From: Limnohabitans kasalickyi
GTDB lineage: Bacteria; Pseudomonadota; Gammaproteobacteria; Burkholderiales; Burkholderiaceae_C
NCBI GenBank assembly: GCA_965234325.1
Contig: OZ248407.1
Span: 62,001 to 126,000, forward strand
Reading direction: 5' to 3'
Length of the DNA: 64,000 nt
Part shown: piece after piece, positions 8,399 to 15,019 of the stretch
How the letters are laid out: each line of letters opens with the position of its first letter
Position numbering within the stretch: position 1 is the stretch's first letter
Position numbers and translations under genes: made by a program
The notes under the pieces: generated by a model
Databases searched by the model: none
What the model was told of the DNA's origin: nothing
Seen by the model: only the letters and a program-made list of their open reading frames with translations

Positions 8399-8640
8399 CA
8401 AAGTGCCTCGTTACCGACTGGCGAACCGAAGCTCACCTCGTCATGAACATTGGAGGCATTGATGCCACCGATGAGCGCATCAAGGTCGTATTCCACTTTT
8501 TCAGACGGCTGAATGACGATACGGCCACGCGAAACGATCAGATCAACCTTCTGCTCGAGTTCATAACCCGCCTCCCTCAAAACGTTGGTCGGTAAGCGAA
8601 GTGCAGGGCTGTTACCCCATTTGCGAATCACAGCTTGCAT
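8398..8640 (-). CDS. mazE: MazE/ChpS-type antitoxin, now orphan
   Basis: An 80-residue protein with the AbrB/MazE swapped-hairpin N-terminus (QAVIRKWGNSPALRLPTNVL) that binds DNA and an acidic C-terminal tail that would occupy the MazF substrate groove. The stop overlaps the start of a truncated mazF. It may persist as a repressor or an anti-toxin against MazF toxins elsewhere (inference). Confidence 0.85.
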   Translation of the reverse strand: MQAVIRKWGNSPALRLPTNVLREAGYELEQKVDLIVSRGRIVIQPSEKVEYDLDALIGGINASNVHDEVSFGSPVGNEAL

Positions 8641-8701
8641 GTCGCATCTCCTTCAATGTTTATACCTTGTAGACACGCTTGCGACAAGGTGCAAGCTTGA
8701 G

Positions 8702-9058
8702 TTAGCCCCCTCTTTTTCCCCACAGCCACTGCATCCCGCGAACTAGCAACCATGCCCCCACCACCCCCACGGTATCCGCAGCCAAGTCAGCCCATTCTGC
8801 AAAACGCCAGCCCACGGCCCACTGGGCCAGTTCAATGCCAGCGCCGAACGCGATCATGCCGATGACGACCTGCACAGAGGAACTGGGCCAAAGCAGTAAT
8901 GCGCCACCGGTCAGCACTACAAAAGCTAAAGCGTGTTGCGCTTTATCCCACCAGTTAAAAACCGGCAATTGCAAGTGTTGTATTGGCAGCAAGGCCAGCA
9001 CCGTGACGGCCACCATGGTCAGGGCCCAAATCACAAGAGCAAATTTTCTAAACGGCAT
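8702..9058 (-). CDS. VanZ-family membrane protein, copy A
   Basis: A 118-residue protein with about four membrane segments and the VanZ-like signatures WWDKAQHALAFVVL near residue 36 and GAGIELAQWAVGWRFAEWADLAADTVG near 72-98. Many such proteins lie at the ends of exopolysaccharide loci; their biochemical role is not established. The gene and its upstream bases are closely similar to copy B at 11667-12029, and the two flank a toxin-antitoxin segment. Copy A is the more diverged from the EPS context and two residues shorter. Confidence 0.8.
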   Translation of the reverse strand: MPFRKFALVIWALTMVAVTVLALLPIQHLQLPVFNWWDKAQHALAFVVLTGGALLLWPSSSVQVVIGMIAFGAGIELAQWAVGWRFAEWADLAADTVGVVGAWLLVRGMQWLWGKRGG

Positions 9059-9064
9059 TTACAC

Positions 9065-9094
9065 TCCAAAACGACAAAGCAGCCAGAGGCTGCC
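9065..9094 (-). terminator. Hairpin ending the DUF4258/HTH operon
   Basis: On the minus strand GCAGCC-TCT-GGCTGC is followed by a T-rich stretch (TTTGTCGTTTT), just before the vanZ copy A start. A moderately strong intrinsic terminator. Confidence 0.55.
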
Positions 9095-9150
9095 TTGCTT
9101 GCTGAAATGGCAACCTTAGATTGCCATCACCCCTTCAAAAACATCTAGGC

Positions 9151-9612
9151 TCAGTGTGTCACCACGTCATCGTTCTGCAAACTTGGGCGCCACTGCCCCC
9201 GAGACTCTTTGACCACGATTTTTTGCTTCACCAGGCGCTCGACAGTTTTGATCCGCTCGACTGCCTTGGCAATCGGCTCATTGCCTTCTGCTTGGGCCGT
9301 GTAAATCAGGCGCACTAGCTTGTCTGCCCAGCGCGGGACCTTGCTGGTTTTTTCCCAACGGGCAACAGACTGACCGTCGATGCCTATCAACTTGCCCAAA
9401 GCTGGCTGCGACAGCAACATTCCTGCGCTTCGGATGTAACGAAACTCAGCGCCTGTCAGTAACGATGCCTTGGAAGTTAGCGCCATACAAATTGAGCGCG
9501 TGAGGCCATCAAGGTTGTGAAAAGCCACCCCCTCGCCATAAGGGGTCTTTTTGATCTCGTATCCATTGGCCAGCCACACGTTGCGCAGCCCGCCATCTGT
9601 GTAGTGGTACAT
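9151..9612 (-). CDS. Helix-turn-helix antitoxin-like regulator
   Basis: A 153-residue protein opening MYHYTDGGLRNVWLANGYEI, a start typical of HTH partners of RelE/DUF4258-like genes. It has an HTH segment near residues 68-90 (LSQPALGKLIGIDGQSVARWEKTSK). The adjacent upstream gene is DUF4258 with only one base between stop and start, so the pair is in toxin-first order like HigBA or MqsRA. Role as antitoxin and autorepressor is inferred from this arrangement. Confidence 0.75.
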   Translation of the reverse strand: MYHYTDGGLRNVWLANGYEIKKTPYGEGVAFHNLDGLTRSICMALTSKASLLTGAEFRYIRSAGMLLSQPALGKLIGIDGQSVARWEKTSKVPRWADKLVRLIYTAQAEGNEPIAKAVERIKTVERLVKQKIVVKESRGQWRPSLQNDDVVTH

Positions 9613-9613
9613 G

Positions 9614-9922
9614 TCAGTCCTTCTTAACGTCTATCACGGTCACAACGACCAAATCGGTTGCGGGGTACTCCACGTACACCACAACCGCAACTTGCATGCC
9701 TGCCACGAACCTCTGCATGCGGCACAAAAGACCTGGATGCTTCATGTCCGGCTCAGGTGGCAACCCAAAACTGCCAAGCCGCAATACCTCAAGCACCATC
9801 GGATCGTTGACGTGTCTCTGACGCATACGTGTTCTTGCATGCTTTGTGTAGACCACATGCGTGGAGTCTTTTGCAGACTGCCGGATGTGCCGCTCCAGTT
9901 GACGATTAGATGGAGAACTCAA
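9614..9922 (-). CDS. DUF4258 protein, probable toxin of an HTH-paired module
   Basis: About 102 residues with the DUF4258 core YTKHARTRMRQRHVNDPMVLEVL and a terminal beta-strand (DLVVVTVIDVKKD). Members are small proteins that resemble RelE-type RNases and usually sit beside an HTH gene, as here. The frame has no early ATG. A TTG at 9920-9922 or an internal GTG near the YTKHA motif would be the start, and no good ribosome site is seen, so the N-terminus is uncertain. The inverted repeat just upstream supports an autoregulated module. Confidence 0.7.
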   Translation of the reverse strand: MSSPSNRQLERHIRQSAKDSTHVVYTKHARTRMRQRHVNDPMVLEVLRLGSFGLPPEPDMKHPGLLCRMQRFVAGMQVAVVVYVEYPATDLVVVTVIDVKKD

Positions 9923-9928
9923 GGCCTA

Positions 9929-9949
9929 GACCTATTATTTTGATAGGTC
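9929..9949. promoter_or_regulatory. Inverted repeat upstream of the DUF4258/HTH pair
   Basis: GACCTAT and ATAGGTC are perfect 7-base arms around a 7-base AT-rich centre, seven bases upstream of the putative TTG start. The symmetry and placement fit an operator for the HTH protein of the pair. Confidence 0.6.
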
Positions 9950-9994
9950 AAATTGTGCCACATGTAAGCAAGTTTTTGTCATTACCCCTGAAAC

Positions 9995-10276
9995 TCAAGC
10001 CGCTTCATGCACCCGCATTTCGATCTGAAGCCCGGCAGCCGTTGCCATATTCACCAGGGCATCAAGACCAAACAAATTGATCTTGCCACGCATCAGATCT
10101 GAGATCCGGGGCTGAGTCACGCCAAAAAGCTTGGCGGCTTGCGCCTGACTCATTTCGGTACGACTGAGATGGGTTTTCAGTGCCGTCATCAACACGGAAC
10201 GTAGTTTCATGTTTTCAGCCTCTTCTGGTGTGTCTTCAATGGCATCCCAGACGCTGACAAATCGTTGATTGCTCAT
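9995..10276 (-). CDS. XRE-family HigA2-like antitoxin/regulator
   Basis: A 93-residue protein with an XRE helix-turn-helix near residues 45-70 (SQAQAAKLFGVTQPRISDLMRGK) and the N-terminal VWDAIEDTPEEAENMKLRS common in this small family. It is preceded by a strong AAGGAG site. Its start overlaps the stop of a 42-codon frame as ATGA, the pattern seen when a toxin precedes its antitoxin. No recognisable toxin is present, so the module looks reduced or its partner is unknown. Confidence 0.8.
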   Translation of the reverse strand: MSNQRFVSVWDAIEDTPEEAENMKLRSVLMTALKTHLSRTEMSQAQAAKLFGVTQPRISDLMRGKINLFGLDALVNMATAAGLQIEMRVHEAA

Positions 10277-10401
10277 TGGCCTAACTCCTTCAATAAGTTA
10301 CGGTACCGTTTTGCTGCTAAATCCAATTCAACCTGCCCAGCATGCTCATCAGTTTCCAGTCGTCTGCTTCCTGTCCGTTTTGCACCTGATCGGCGCACCA
10401 A
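10273..10401 (-). CDS. Short frame coupled to the XRE gene, possible toxin remnant
   Basis: A 42-codon frame starting TTG/GTG and ending LAAKRYRNLLKELGQ, with its stop in the ATGA start of the XRE gene and its own start 12 bases after the PIN gene stop. It is charged and helical and matches no family I know. It could be the 3' remnant of a toxin gene, a small leader, or chance. The coupling is the only evidence. Confidence 0.3.
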   Translation of the reverse strand: MVRRSGAKRTGSRRLETDEHAGQVELDLAAKRYRNLLKELGQ

Positions 10402-10413
10402 TTGTCAGTTTGA

Positions 10414-10995
10414 TCAAATTAATTCCGCCGCAAGTCGAAGCCGTTCTGCTGTGGTTGGCAAGCCGCCAATCACCAAAGCGTAAGCAAAATCTTCAGGGCT
10501 GGACTGAGGCTTCTTTCTACGTGCTCGCATCCGCTTGAATGCTGCTATCGCGTTAACGGGATCCAGATCCCATTGGTTGATGATGAAGGTGTCTGGATCG
10601 ACAGGCTCAATGCCAAATTCGTTCAGGATAGAAATCGGAAAGTCCTTCAAATTCGATGTCACGATACAGTCGCTATGACCCGCAATCGCGGCGGCCAGCA
10701 CATGAACATCATTGGGGTCTGGCAATTTAATTCCGCAGTTGATCGCCGACCACGCAGCCTCAGGCACCTCCCAGTCAGGGATGGCATCGCGCATACTGTC
10801 TCGTCTCACCCCAAGCCTACCGATCAGCTCAGGACGCTGGTTTCCTAGTGAGCGGATCCACTCTTCTTCAATGCGGGTGGTCCACTTGGCCGCAAAGAAA
10901 CCTGCCGTAGCCAGACTCATCAAGGCATCCGTCATCGCCAGCGGATACAAGACGCAGGCATCGAGCAGCGCCGTATAGCGGGCGTGCCCGGCCAT
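10414..10995 (-). CDS. PIN-domain protein (VapC-like, long form)
   Basis: A 193-residue protein with a PIN core: Asp of LLDACVLYPL near residue 11, an acidic residue near EEEW, Asp of LPDPNDVHVLAAAI near 92-96 and Asp of TSNLKDFP near 115-118. The C-terminal extension (FKRMRARRKKPQSSPEDFAYAL) is longer than in classical VapC. It begins at the last base of the excisionase-like gene, so the two form one operon and probably a toxin-antitoxin pair. Predicted RNase activity follows from the PIN family. Confidence 0.8.
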   Translation of the reverse strand: MAGHARYTALLDACVLYPLAMTDALMSLATAGFFAAKWTTRIEEEWIRSLGNQRPELIGRLGVRRDSMRDAIPDWEVPEAAWSAINCGIKLPDPNDVHVLAAAIAGHSDCIVTSNLKDFPISILNEFGIEPVDPDTFIINQWDLDPVNAIAAFKRMRARRKKPQSSPEDFAYALVIGGLPTTAERLRLAAELI

Positions 10996-11465
10996 CAGTA
11001 ATCCAATCCCAACTCTCGAGCGTTTTCTGCCAGTTGCTCCAACGCACTGGCTTGCTGCGCCCGCATCTTTTGCGCATAGGCTAATAGGTCTTCCAACGCA
11101 ATACGACGGTGCGAGCCCACTTTTCGATGCGGCAGACGCCCACCCTCCATCTCCTTGATCACAAACGGCCGAGAGACGTTCAGAAAATTGGCAGCCTCGA
11201 CCGTTGTGAACTCTTGCTCTGTTGGCATCAGCACGATGGGACGCCCTTCGCTCATGGCGCCCAGCAATTGCCCGATCAGCTTGAGGGCTGCAGGCGGTAC
11301 TTCGACGGTTGGGTGCTCCCCAGTGTCCGTGGTCAGCGTTATGGCTGCTGCACGGGAATGGTCGAGCGACGCCATGATGCAGCGCTGAGCCACCCTAACC
11401 ATCTCCATGTCTTTGGCATTCAGCGGCGGGGGGGCAACCTCCCGAACACGATCAATCGTACGCAT
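10995..11465 (-). CDS. Excisionase-type (MerR-like) HTH protein, probable antitoxin of the PIN gene
   Basis: 156 residues from the ATG at 11463-11465, which has AGGAG upstream; the longer frame start lacks this. The C-terminal half contains a winged-helix excisionase domain (FTTVEAANFLNVSRPFVIKEMEGGRLPHRKVGSHRRI) that would bind DNA. The N-terminal part is a family-specific helical region. It partners the PIN gene directly downstream by a one-base overlap. Such HTH/PIN pairs are recognised as chromosomal toxin-antitoxin modules; recombination function is unlikely since no integrase is near. Confidence 0.78.
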   Translation of the reverse strand: MRTIDRVREVAPPPLNAKDMEMVRVAQRCIMASLDHSRAAAITLTTDTGEHPTVEVPPAALKLIGQLLGAMSEGRPIVLMPTEQEFTTVEAANFLNVSRPFVIKEMEGGRLPHRKVGSHRRIALEDLLAYAQKMRAQQASALEQLAENARELGLDY

Positions 11466-11666
11466 GTCTTTCTCCTGTCTTATCTGCCATGGCACAGCCA
11501 TGATTATTTTCCAGAGGATAGCACAGCAAGTGCAATAAATGCAGCAAGTGAATTACCCTCATGGCCGCCCTGGTTGCTCGTGCGCTGACTTCCTCTTGGA
11601 GAACGCAAAGCCTGTAGATGTAAGTCTGCTAAATGATCAAAACGGAATGCGGGTGCCATTACGAAA

Positions 11667-12029
11667 TCAGCCCCTCTTTTTGCCCCACAGCCACTGCACA
11701 ACCCGAACCAGCAGCCAAGCCCCCATCACCCCCACGGTATCCGCAGCCAGGTCGGCCCATTCGGCAAAACGCCAGCCCACGGCCCACTGGGCCAGTTCAA
11801 TACCCGCACCGTAAGCGATCATGCCGATGACCACCCGCACAGAGGCACCGGGCCACAGCAGCCATGCGCCACCGGACAGCACCACAAAAGCTAAAGCATG
11901 TTGCGCTTTGTCCCACCACTCAAAAACCGGTAATTGCAAGTTCTGAATAGGCAGCAAAGCCAGCACCGTGACGGCCACCATGGTCAGCGCCCAAATCACA
12001 AGAGCAAATTTTCTAAACGGCATTGACAC
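11667..12029 (-). CDS. VanZ-family membrane protein, copy B
   Basis: A 120-residue protein with four predicted membrane segments and the same WWDKAQHALAFVVL and ELAQWAVGWRFAEWADLAADTVG motifs as copy A at 8702-9058. The nucleotide similarity continues through the start codon and about 15 bases upstream. It follows the zeta-kinase/69-residue operon on the same strand after a terminator, close to the distal end of the polysaccharide locus, where VanZ-type genes are often found. Function unknown. Confidence 0.8.
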   Translation of the reverse strand: MSMPFRKFALVIWALTMVAVTVLALLPIQNLQLPVFEWWDKAQHALAFVVLSGGAWLLWPGASVRVVIGMIAYGAGIELAQWAVGWRFAEWADLAADTVGVMGAWLLVRVVQWLWGKKRG

Positions 12030-12049
12030 TCCATAAAGACAAAGCAGCT

Positions 12050-12076
12050 AAAAACAAAACCGCCCGAAGGCGGTTT
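12050..12076 (-). terminator. Terminator at the distal end of the polysaccharide/zeta operon
   Basis: On the minus strand AAACCGCC-TTCG-GGCGGTTT followed by TGTTTTT: an 8-base stem, a TTCG tetraloop and a T-rich tail. It lies 40 bases after the 69-residue gene and is the first clear terminator after the wza leader, so the whole biosynthetic operon may end here. Confidence 0.85.
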
Positions 12077-12088
12077 GGCTGTCAAAAC

Positions 12089-12110
12089 AATTGTGATCTG
12101 ACCCCAATTA
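12089..12110. repeat. REP-like sequence, partner of 39195-39219
   Basis: AATTGTGATCTGACCCCAATT differs by one base from the palindromic element at 39195-39219. It lies just after the 69-residue gene. The shared sequence at two unrelated sites suggests a dispersed repeat. Confidence 0.5.
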
Positions 12111-12114
12111 ACTC

Positions 12115-12324
12115 TCAAGAAGCAGAGCTTTGATGAGACGAATCTTTTGCCTGAATTCTTTGCGCCAGGTCGAGCACTTTCTGTTGATCCTCAGTAGCCT
12201 TAGCCATCACACGCGAATACACCTTTTTCTTCTCGGCAGATGAGGCATCTCGAATAAATCTAGACAAAGATGTGTTGACCAACAAATGCTTATCGGCGCT
12301 GAAGAAACCAAAAAAAGAACTCAT
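12115..12324 (-). CDS. 69-residue protein coupled to the zeta-type kinase
   Basis: A small, charged, mostly helical protein (FIRDASSAEKKKVYSRVMAK, then EDQQKVLDLAQRIQ) ending in a Ser-rich tail. Its ATG overlaps the zeta-kinase stop as ATGA, and a strong GGGGGAGG lies inside the kinase 3' end, so the two are translationally coupled. Known epsilon/PezA antitoxins lie upstream of the toxin, whereas this one lies downstream. It could be an unrecognised antitoxin or modulator. No family assignment is possible from reading alone. Confidence 0.65.
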   Translation of the reverse strand: MSSFFGFFSADKHLLVNTSLSRFIRDASSAEKKKVYSRVMAKATEDQQKVLDLAQRIQAKDSSHQSSAS

Positions 12325-13037
12325 TCTCGACCTCCCCCGTTGTTCACAATTTTTATCACTTGATCGCGGTCATATTGCAACGGCACAACCGACTCAAGTT
12401 CGGACACGTTCGCATGGTACATGCGGTTGCTGCCATCTATATTTTTCAAGATCACGTCAATCTTAACGTCTCGCCCAAACTCTCGTTTCAGCTGGGCTAC
12501 CACATCTCGTGAGGCAAAAAACTGATCAACGAACTTCAGAGGCGGAATTTTCCGTCCTTCGGTTGCCTCCCTTGCCTGTACAAAGGCCCAAGCTTGTATC
12601 GGCTCTTGGTACACAAAAATGATTTGCACCAAGCGGCCTTTGCTCAGACATCGCTGCACATTTCTGTACGCAATGGCGTGGTTAGACAAGGTTCCATCCA
12701 GCAAAAAGCTCTGACTTTGTTGAAATGCCTTATCCAAGATTCGCTCGACAATTCGGGACACAGCGTCCTGAACCAACCATGAATTTGTTCCGTTGTATCC
12801 AGGTATGTACTTCCGAAGCGCATCAGGATCAACGATCAAGAAATCTCCCAATTCAGCGGCTAAGGCCTGCGCGGCCTCAGTCTTACCTGCACCTGGTGAA
12901 CCGGCCATAAACAAAGATACCGGGGTTTGCTCACCTGGGTACCTTTCAGTCGCCGTTAACTCATTGGCAAGACGCGTCCTATTGGCTTTGGCCCAACGCG
13001 TAGCCTCCTCGGAAAACAGCTCGTCCTCAGGCGTCAT
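12321..13037 (-). CDS. Zeta-toxin-family kinase
   Basis: A 238-residue P-loop kinase with Walker A GSPGAGKTEAA near residue 46, an acidic catalytic segment IVDPDALRKYIPGYN near 70-83, LLDGTLSN near 115, and basic residues in the AREATEGRKIPP region near 155-165. This is the zeta/PezT layout. Characterised members phosphorylate UDP-N-acetyl sugars and so block envelope synthesis. I chose the ATG at 13035-13037 (MTPEDELF); it overlaps the end of the upstream sugar dehydratase gene by 11 bases. The product is therefore made from the polysaccharide mRNA. The substrate here is inference. Confidence 0.82.
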   Translation of the reverse strand: MTPEDELFSEEATRWAKANRTRLANELTATERYPGEQTPVSLFMAGSPGAGKTEAAQALAAELGDFLIVDPDALRKYIPGYNGTNSWLVQDAVSRIVERILDKAFQQSQSFLLDGTLSNHAIAYRNVQRCLSKGRLVQIIFVYQEPIQAWAFVQAREATEGRKIPPLKFVDQFFASRDVVAQLKREFGRDVKIDVILKNIDGSNRMYHANVSELESVVPLQYDRDQVIKIVNNGGGRE

Positions 13038-15000
13038 CTTTCTGCTTCGCCAAATGCACCAAATCCACCACCGCCCCTTCTGGCTGATAACCCGCAACCA
13101 GCAATTTTAAAAGTGATCGGATCAAAGGCACATCATTGGCAGTGAGTGCCGCATCAAGTTCGTGCAACTTAGCTTCTAAAGACGCCCAATGCAAAAACTC
13201 TTCTTGCGCGGTCATGATGCGTGAATGGCTGGTGGGGCTTGGGTTGTCGCCAATTAACAGCTCTTCATACAGTTTTTCGCCCGGGCGTAACCCTGTGGTT
13301 TTGATAGTGATGTCACCCGAAGGATTAGCCTCGTCTTGCAGACTCAGGCCTGACAGCTCGATCATGCGCTTGGCCAAGTCTATGATTTTCACAGGCTCGC
13401 CCATGTCCAACACAAACACATCACCACCATTGGCCATGGCCCCCGCCTGAATAACCAGCTGAGCCGCTTCTGGAATGGTCATGAAATAACGGGTGATGTC
13501 GGCATGCGTGAGGGTTATGGGCCCACCTTCTTTGATTTGCTGTCTGAACAAAGGCACCACCGAGCCCGATGAACCCAGCACATTGCCAAAGCGAACCATG
13601 CTGAAGTAGGTGCTGCCGTTGTCTGCAGCCATGCGCGCCGCGTAAGCCTGCAACACCATCTCGGCCACGCGTTTGCTGGTGCCCATCACATTGGTGGGCC
13701 GCACGGCTTTGTCGGTGCTGACCAACACAAAATCGGCCACGCCATGTTGGGCGGCCTGTTCGGCCATGACCCATGTGCCCCACACATTGTTTTTAATGCC
13801 TTCGACAGGGTTGTGCTCCACCAAAGGTACATGCTTGTAAGCAGCCGCGTGATAGACCGTTTGAGGCTGCCAAGTACTCAGTATTTCGCCCATTCGCGCA
13901 CCATCGCGCACACTGGCCAATAACGGAAACAACTGGACCTGCGTTGCACCCATATCAACTAAAGCAAGCTCTAGCTCGTGGTGGATGGCATACAAAGCAA
14001 ACTCCGATTGATCTACCAAGAGCAATGCAGAAGGTGCGCATTTAATAATTTGACGGCACAGCTCAGACCCGATAGACCCGCCAGCACCGGTGACCAACAC
14101 CACCTTGCCTTGAATGTTCTTGGCCAATAAATGCTGGGTGGGTGGCACGGGGTCACGCCCCAGCAGATCGTCAATGTCTAGCTCGCGTACATCGCTCAAA
14201 CTCACCTTGCCTGTGGCAATGTCGCTCAAACCTGGGAGCGTGCGCACTGCTAACTTGTGAGGCGATAGCGCGGCCAATATGTCATTGCGCCGCTGACGCG
14301 ACACCGAAGGTAGGGCCAGCAGCACATCCGTCACGGGCACTTCAACCAGCAGATCGGCTAAATCAGCTGGGTTGTGAATCGGCAAGCCATTGAGCACATG
14401 GCCATGCAGCCGGTCGTCATCATCCAAATAGCCAACCACGCGCATCTCATGGCTGCTGGCCATGGCAGAGGCCAGCTGACGGCCCGCACTGCCCGCCCCG
14501 TAAATCAGCACCTGTGGCAAGGTGGATTTTTTAATCTGGTTTTGGTACAAACCGCCCAACCACACGCGCGCAGCGGCACGCGATGCCCCAACCAAAACCA
14601 ACAGCAACAAGGGCTGAATCAAACCCACCGTGCGGGGAACCCCCTCGACACCATACAAAGCAAATACCGCTGCAAACAAGGCCCCATACAGCAGCATGGC
14701 ACGGGCCACGGCTGTCATGGCCGGCAAACCGCTGTAACGAAAGATAGCGCGGTACAGACCCGACGTGACAAAAATGGGAATAGCCAACAAAACCGACACA
14801 CCGCAAGTCAACAACAACGGCAATGACATGAGCGATAAGGGGCCGCCTAAGAAAGGCAACCACTCACCTAAGCGAAGGTCAAAAGCCAACCAAACACTCA
14901 ACACGCACAAACCGGTATCGGCCAACAGCACAATGGCACGCTTTGCTGGACGTGGCAAAGCCAACGCAGGTTCGGCCAGAAAACTAAACAAACGGATCAT
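13027..15000 (-). CDS. Membrane UDP-GlcNAc 4,6-dehydratase (PglF/WbpM family)
   Basis: A 657-residue protein with about four N-terminal membrane helices, a first Rossmann domain (GAGSAGRQLA near residue 165) and a C-terminal short-chain dehydratase domain with TGAGGSIGSELCRQI near 305. The active-site segment STDKAVRPTNVMGTSKR lies near 425. Family members convert UDP-GlcNAc to the 4-keto-6-deoxy sugar, the first step to bacillosamine or QuiNAc. The next three genes upstream (aminotransferase, acetyltransferase, phosphosugar transferase) complete a PglE-D-C-like set. Its 3' end overlaps the zeta-type kinase. Confidence 0.9.
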   Translation of the reverse strand: MIRLFSFLAEPALALPRPAKRAIVLLADTGLCVLSVWLAFDLRLGEWLPFLGGPLSLMSLPLLLTCGVSVLLAIPIFVTSGLYRAIFRYSGLPAMTAVARAMLLYGALFAAVFALYGVEGVPRTVGLIQPLLLLVLVGASRAAARVWLGGLYQNQIKKSTLPQVLIYGAGSAGRQLASAMASSHEMRVVGYLDDDDRLHGHVLNGLPIHNPADLADLLVEVPVTDVLLALPSVSRQRRNDILAALSPHKLAVRTLPGLSDIATGKVSLSDVRELDIDDLLGRDPVPPTQHLLAKNIQGKVVLVTGAGGSIGSELCRQIIKCAPSALLLVDQSEFALYAIHHELELALVDMGATQVQLFPLLASVRDGARMGEILSTWQPQTVYHAAAYKHVPLVEHNPVEGIKNNVWGTWVMAEQAAQHGVADFVLVSTDKAVRPTNVMGTSKRVAEMVLQAYAARMAADNGSTYFSMVRFGNVLGSSGSVVPLFRQQIKEGGPITLTHADITRYFMTIPEAAQLVIQAGAMANGGDVFVLDMGEPVKIIDLAKRMIELSGLSLQDEANPSGDITIKTTGLRPGEKLYEELLIGDNPSPTSHSRIMTAQEEFLHWASLEAKLHELDAALTANDVPLIRSLLKLLVAGYQPEGAVVDLVHLAKQKDDA

Positions 15001-15019
15001 GAATTCAAATAGCTAAAAA

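Noticed and set aside
10995..11465. Phage excisionase or integration module
   Set aside because: The excisionase-type HTH is paired with a PIN gene, and no integrase, attachment repeat or phage gene is nearby.
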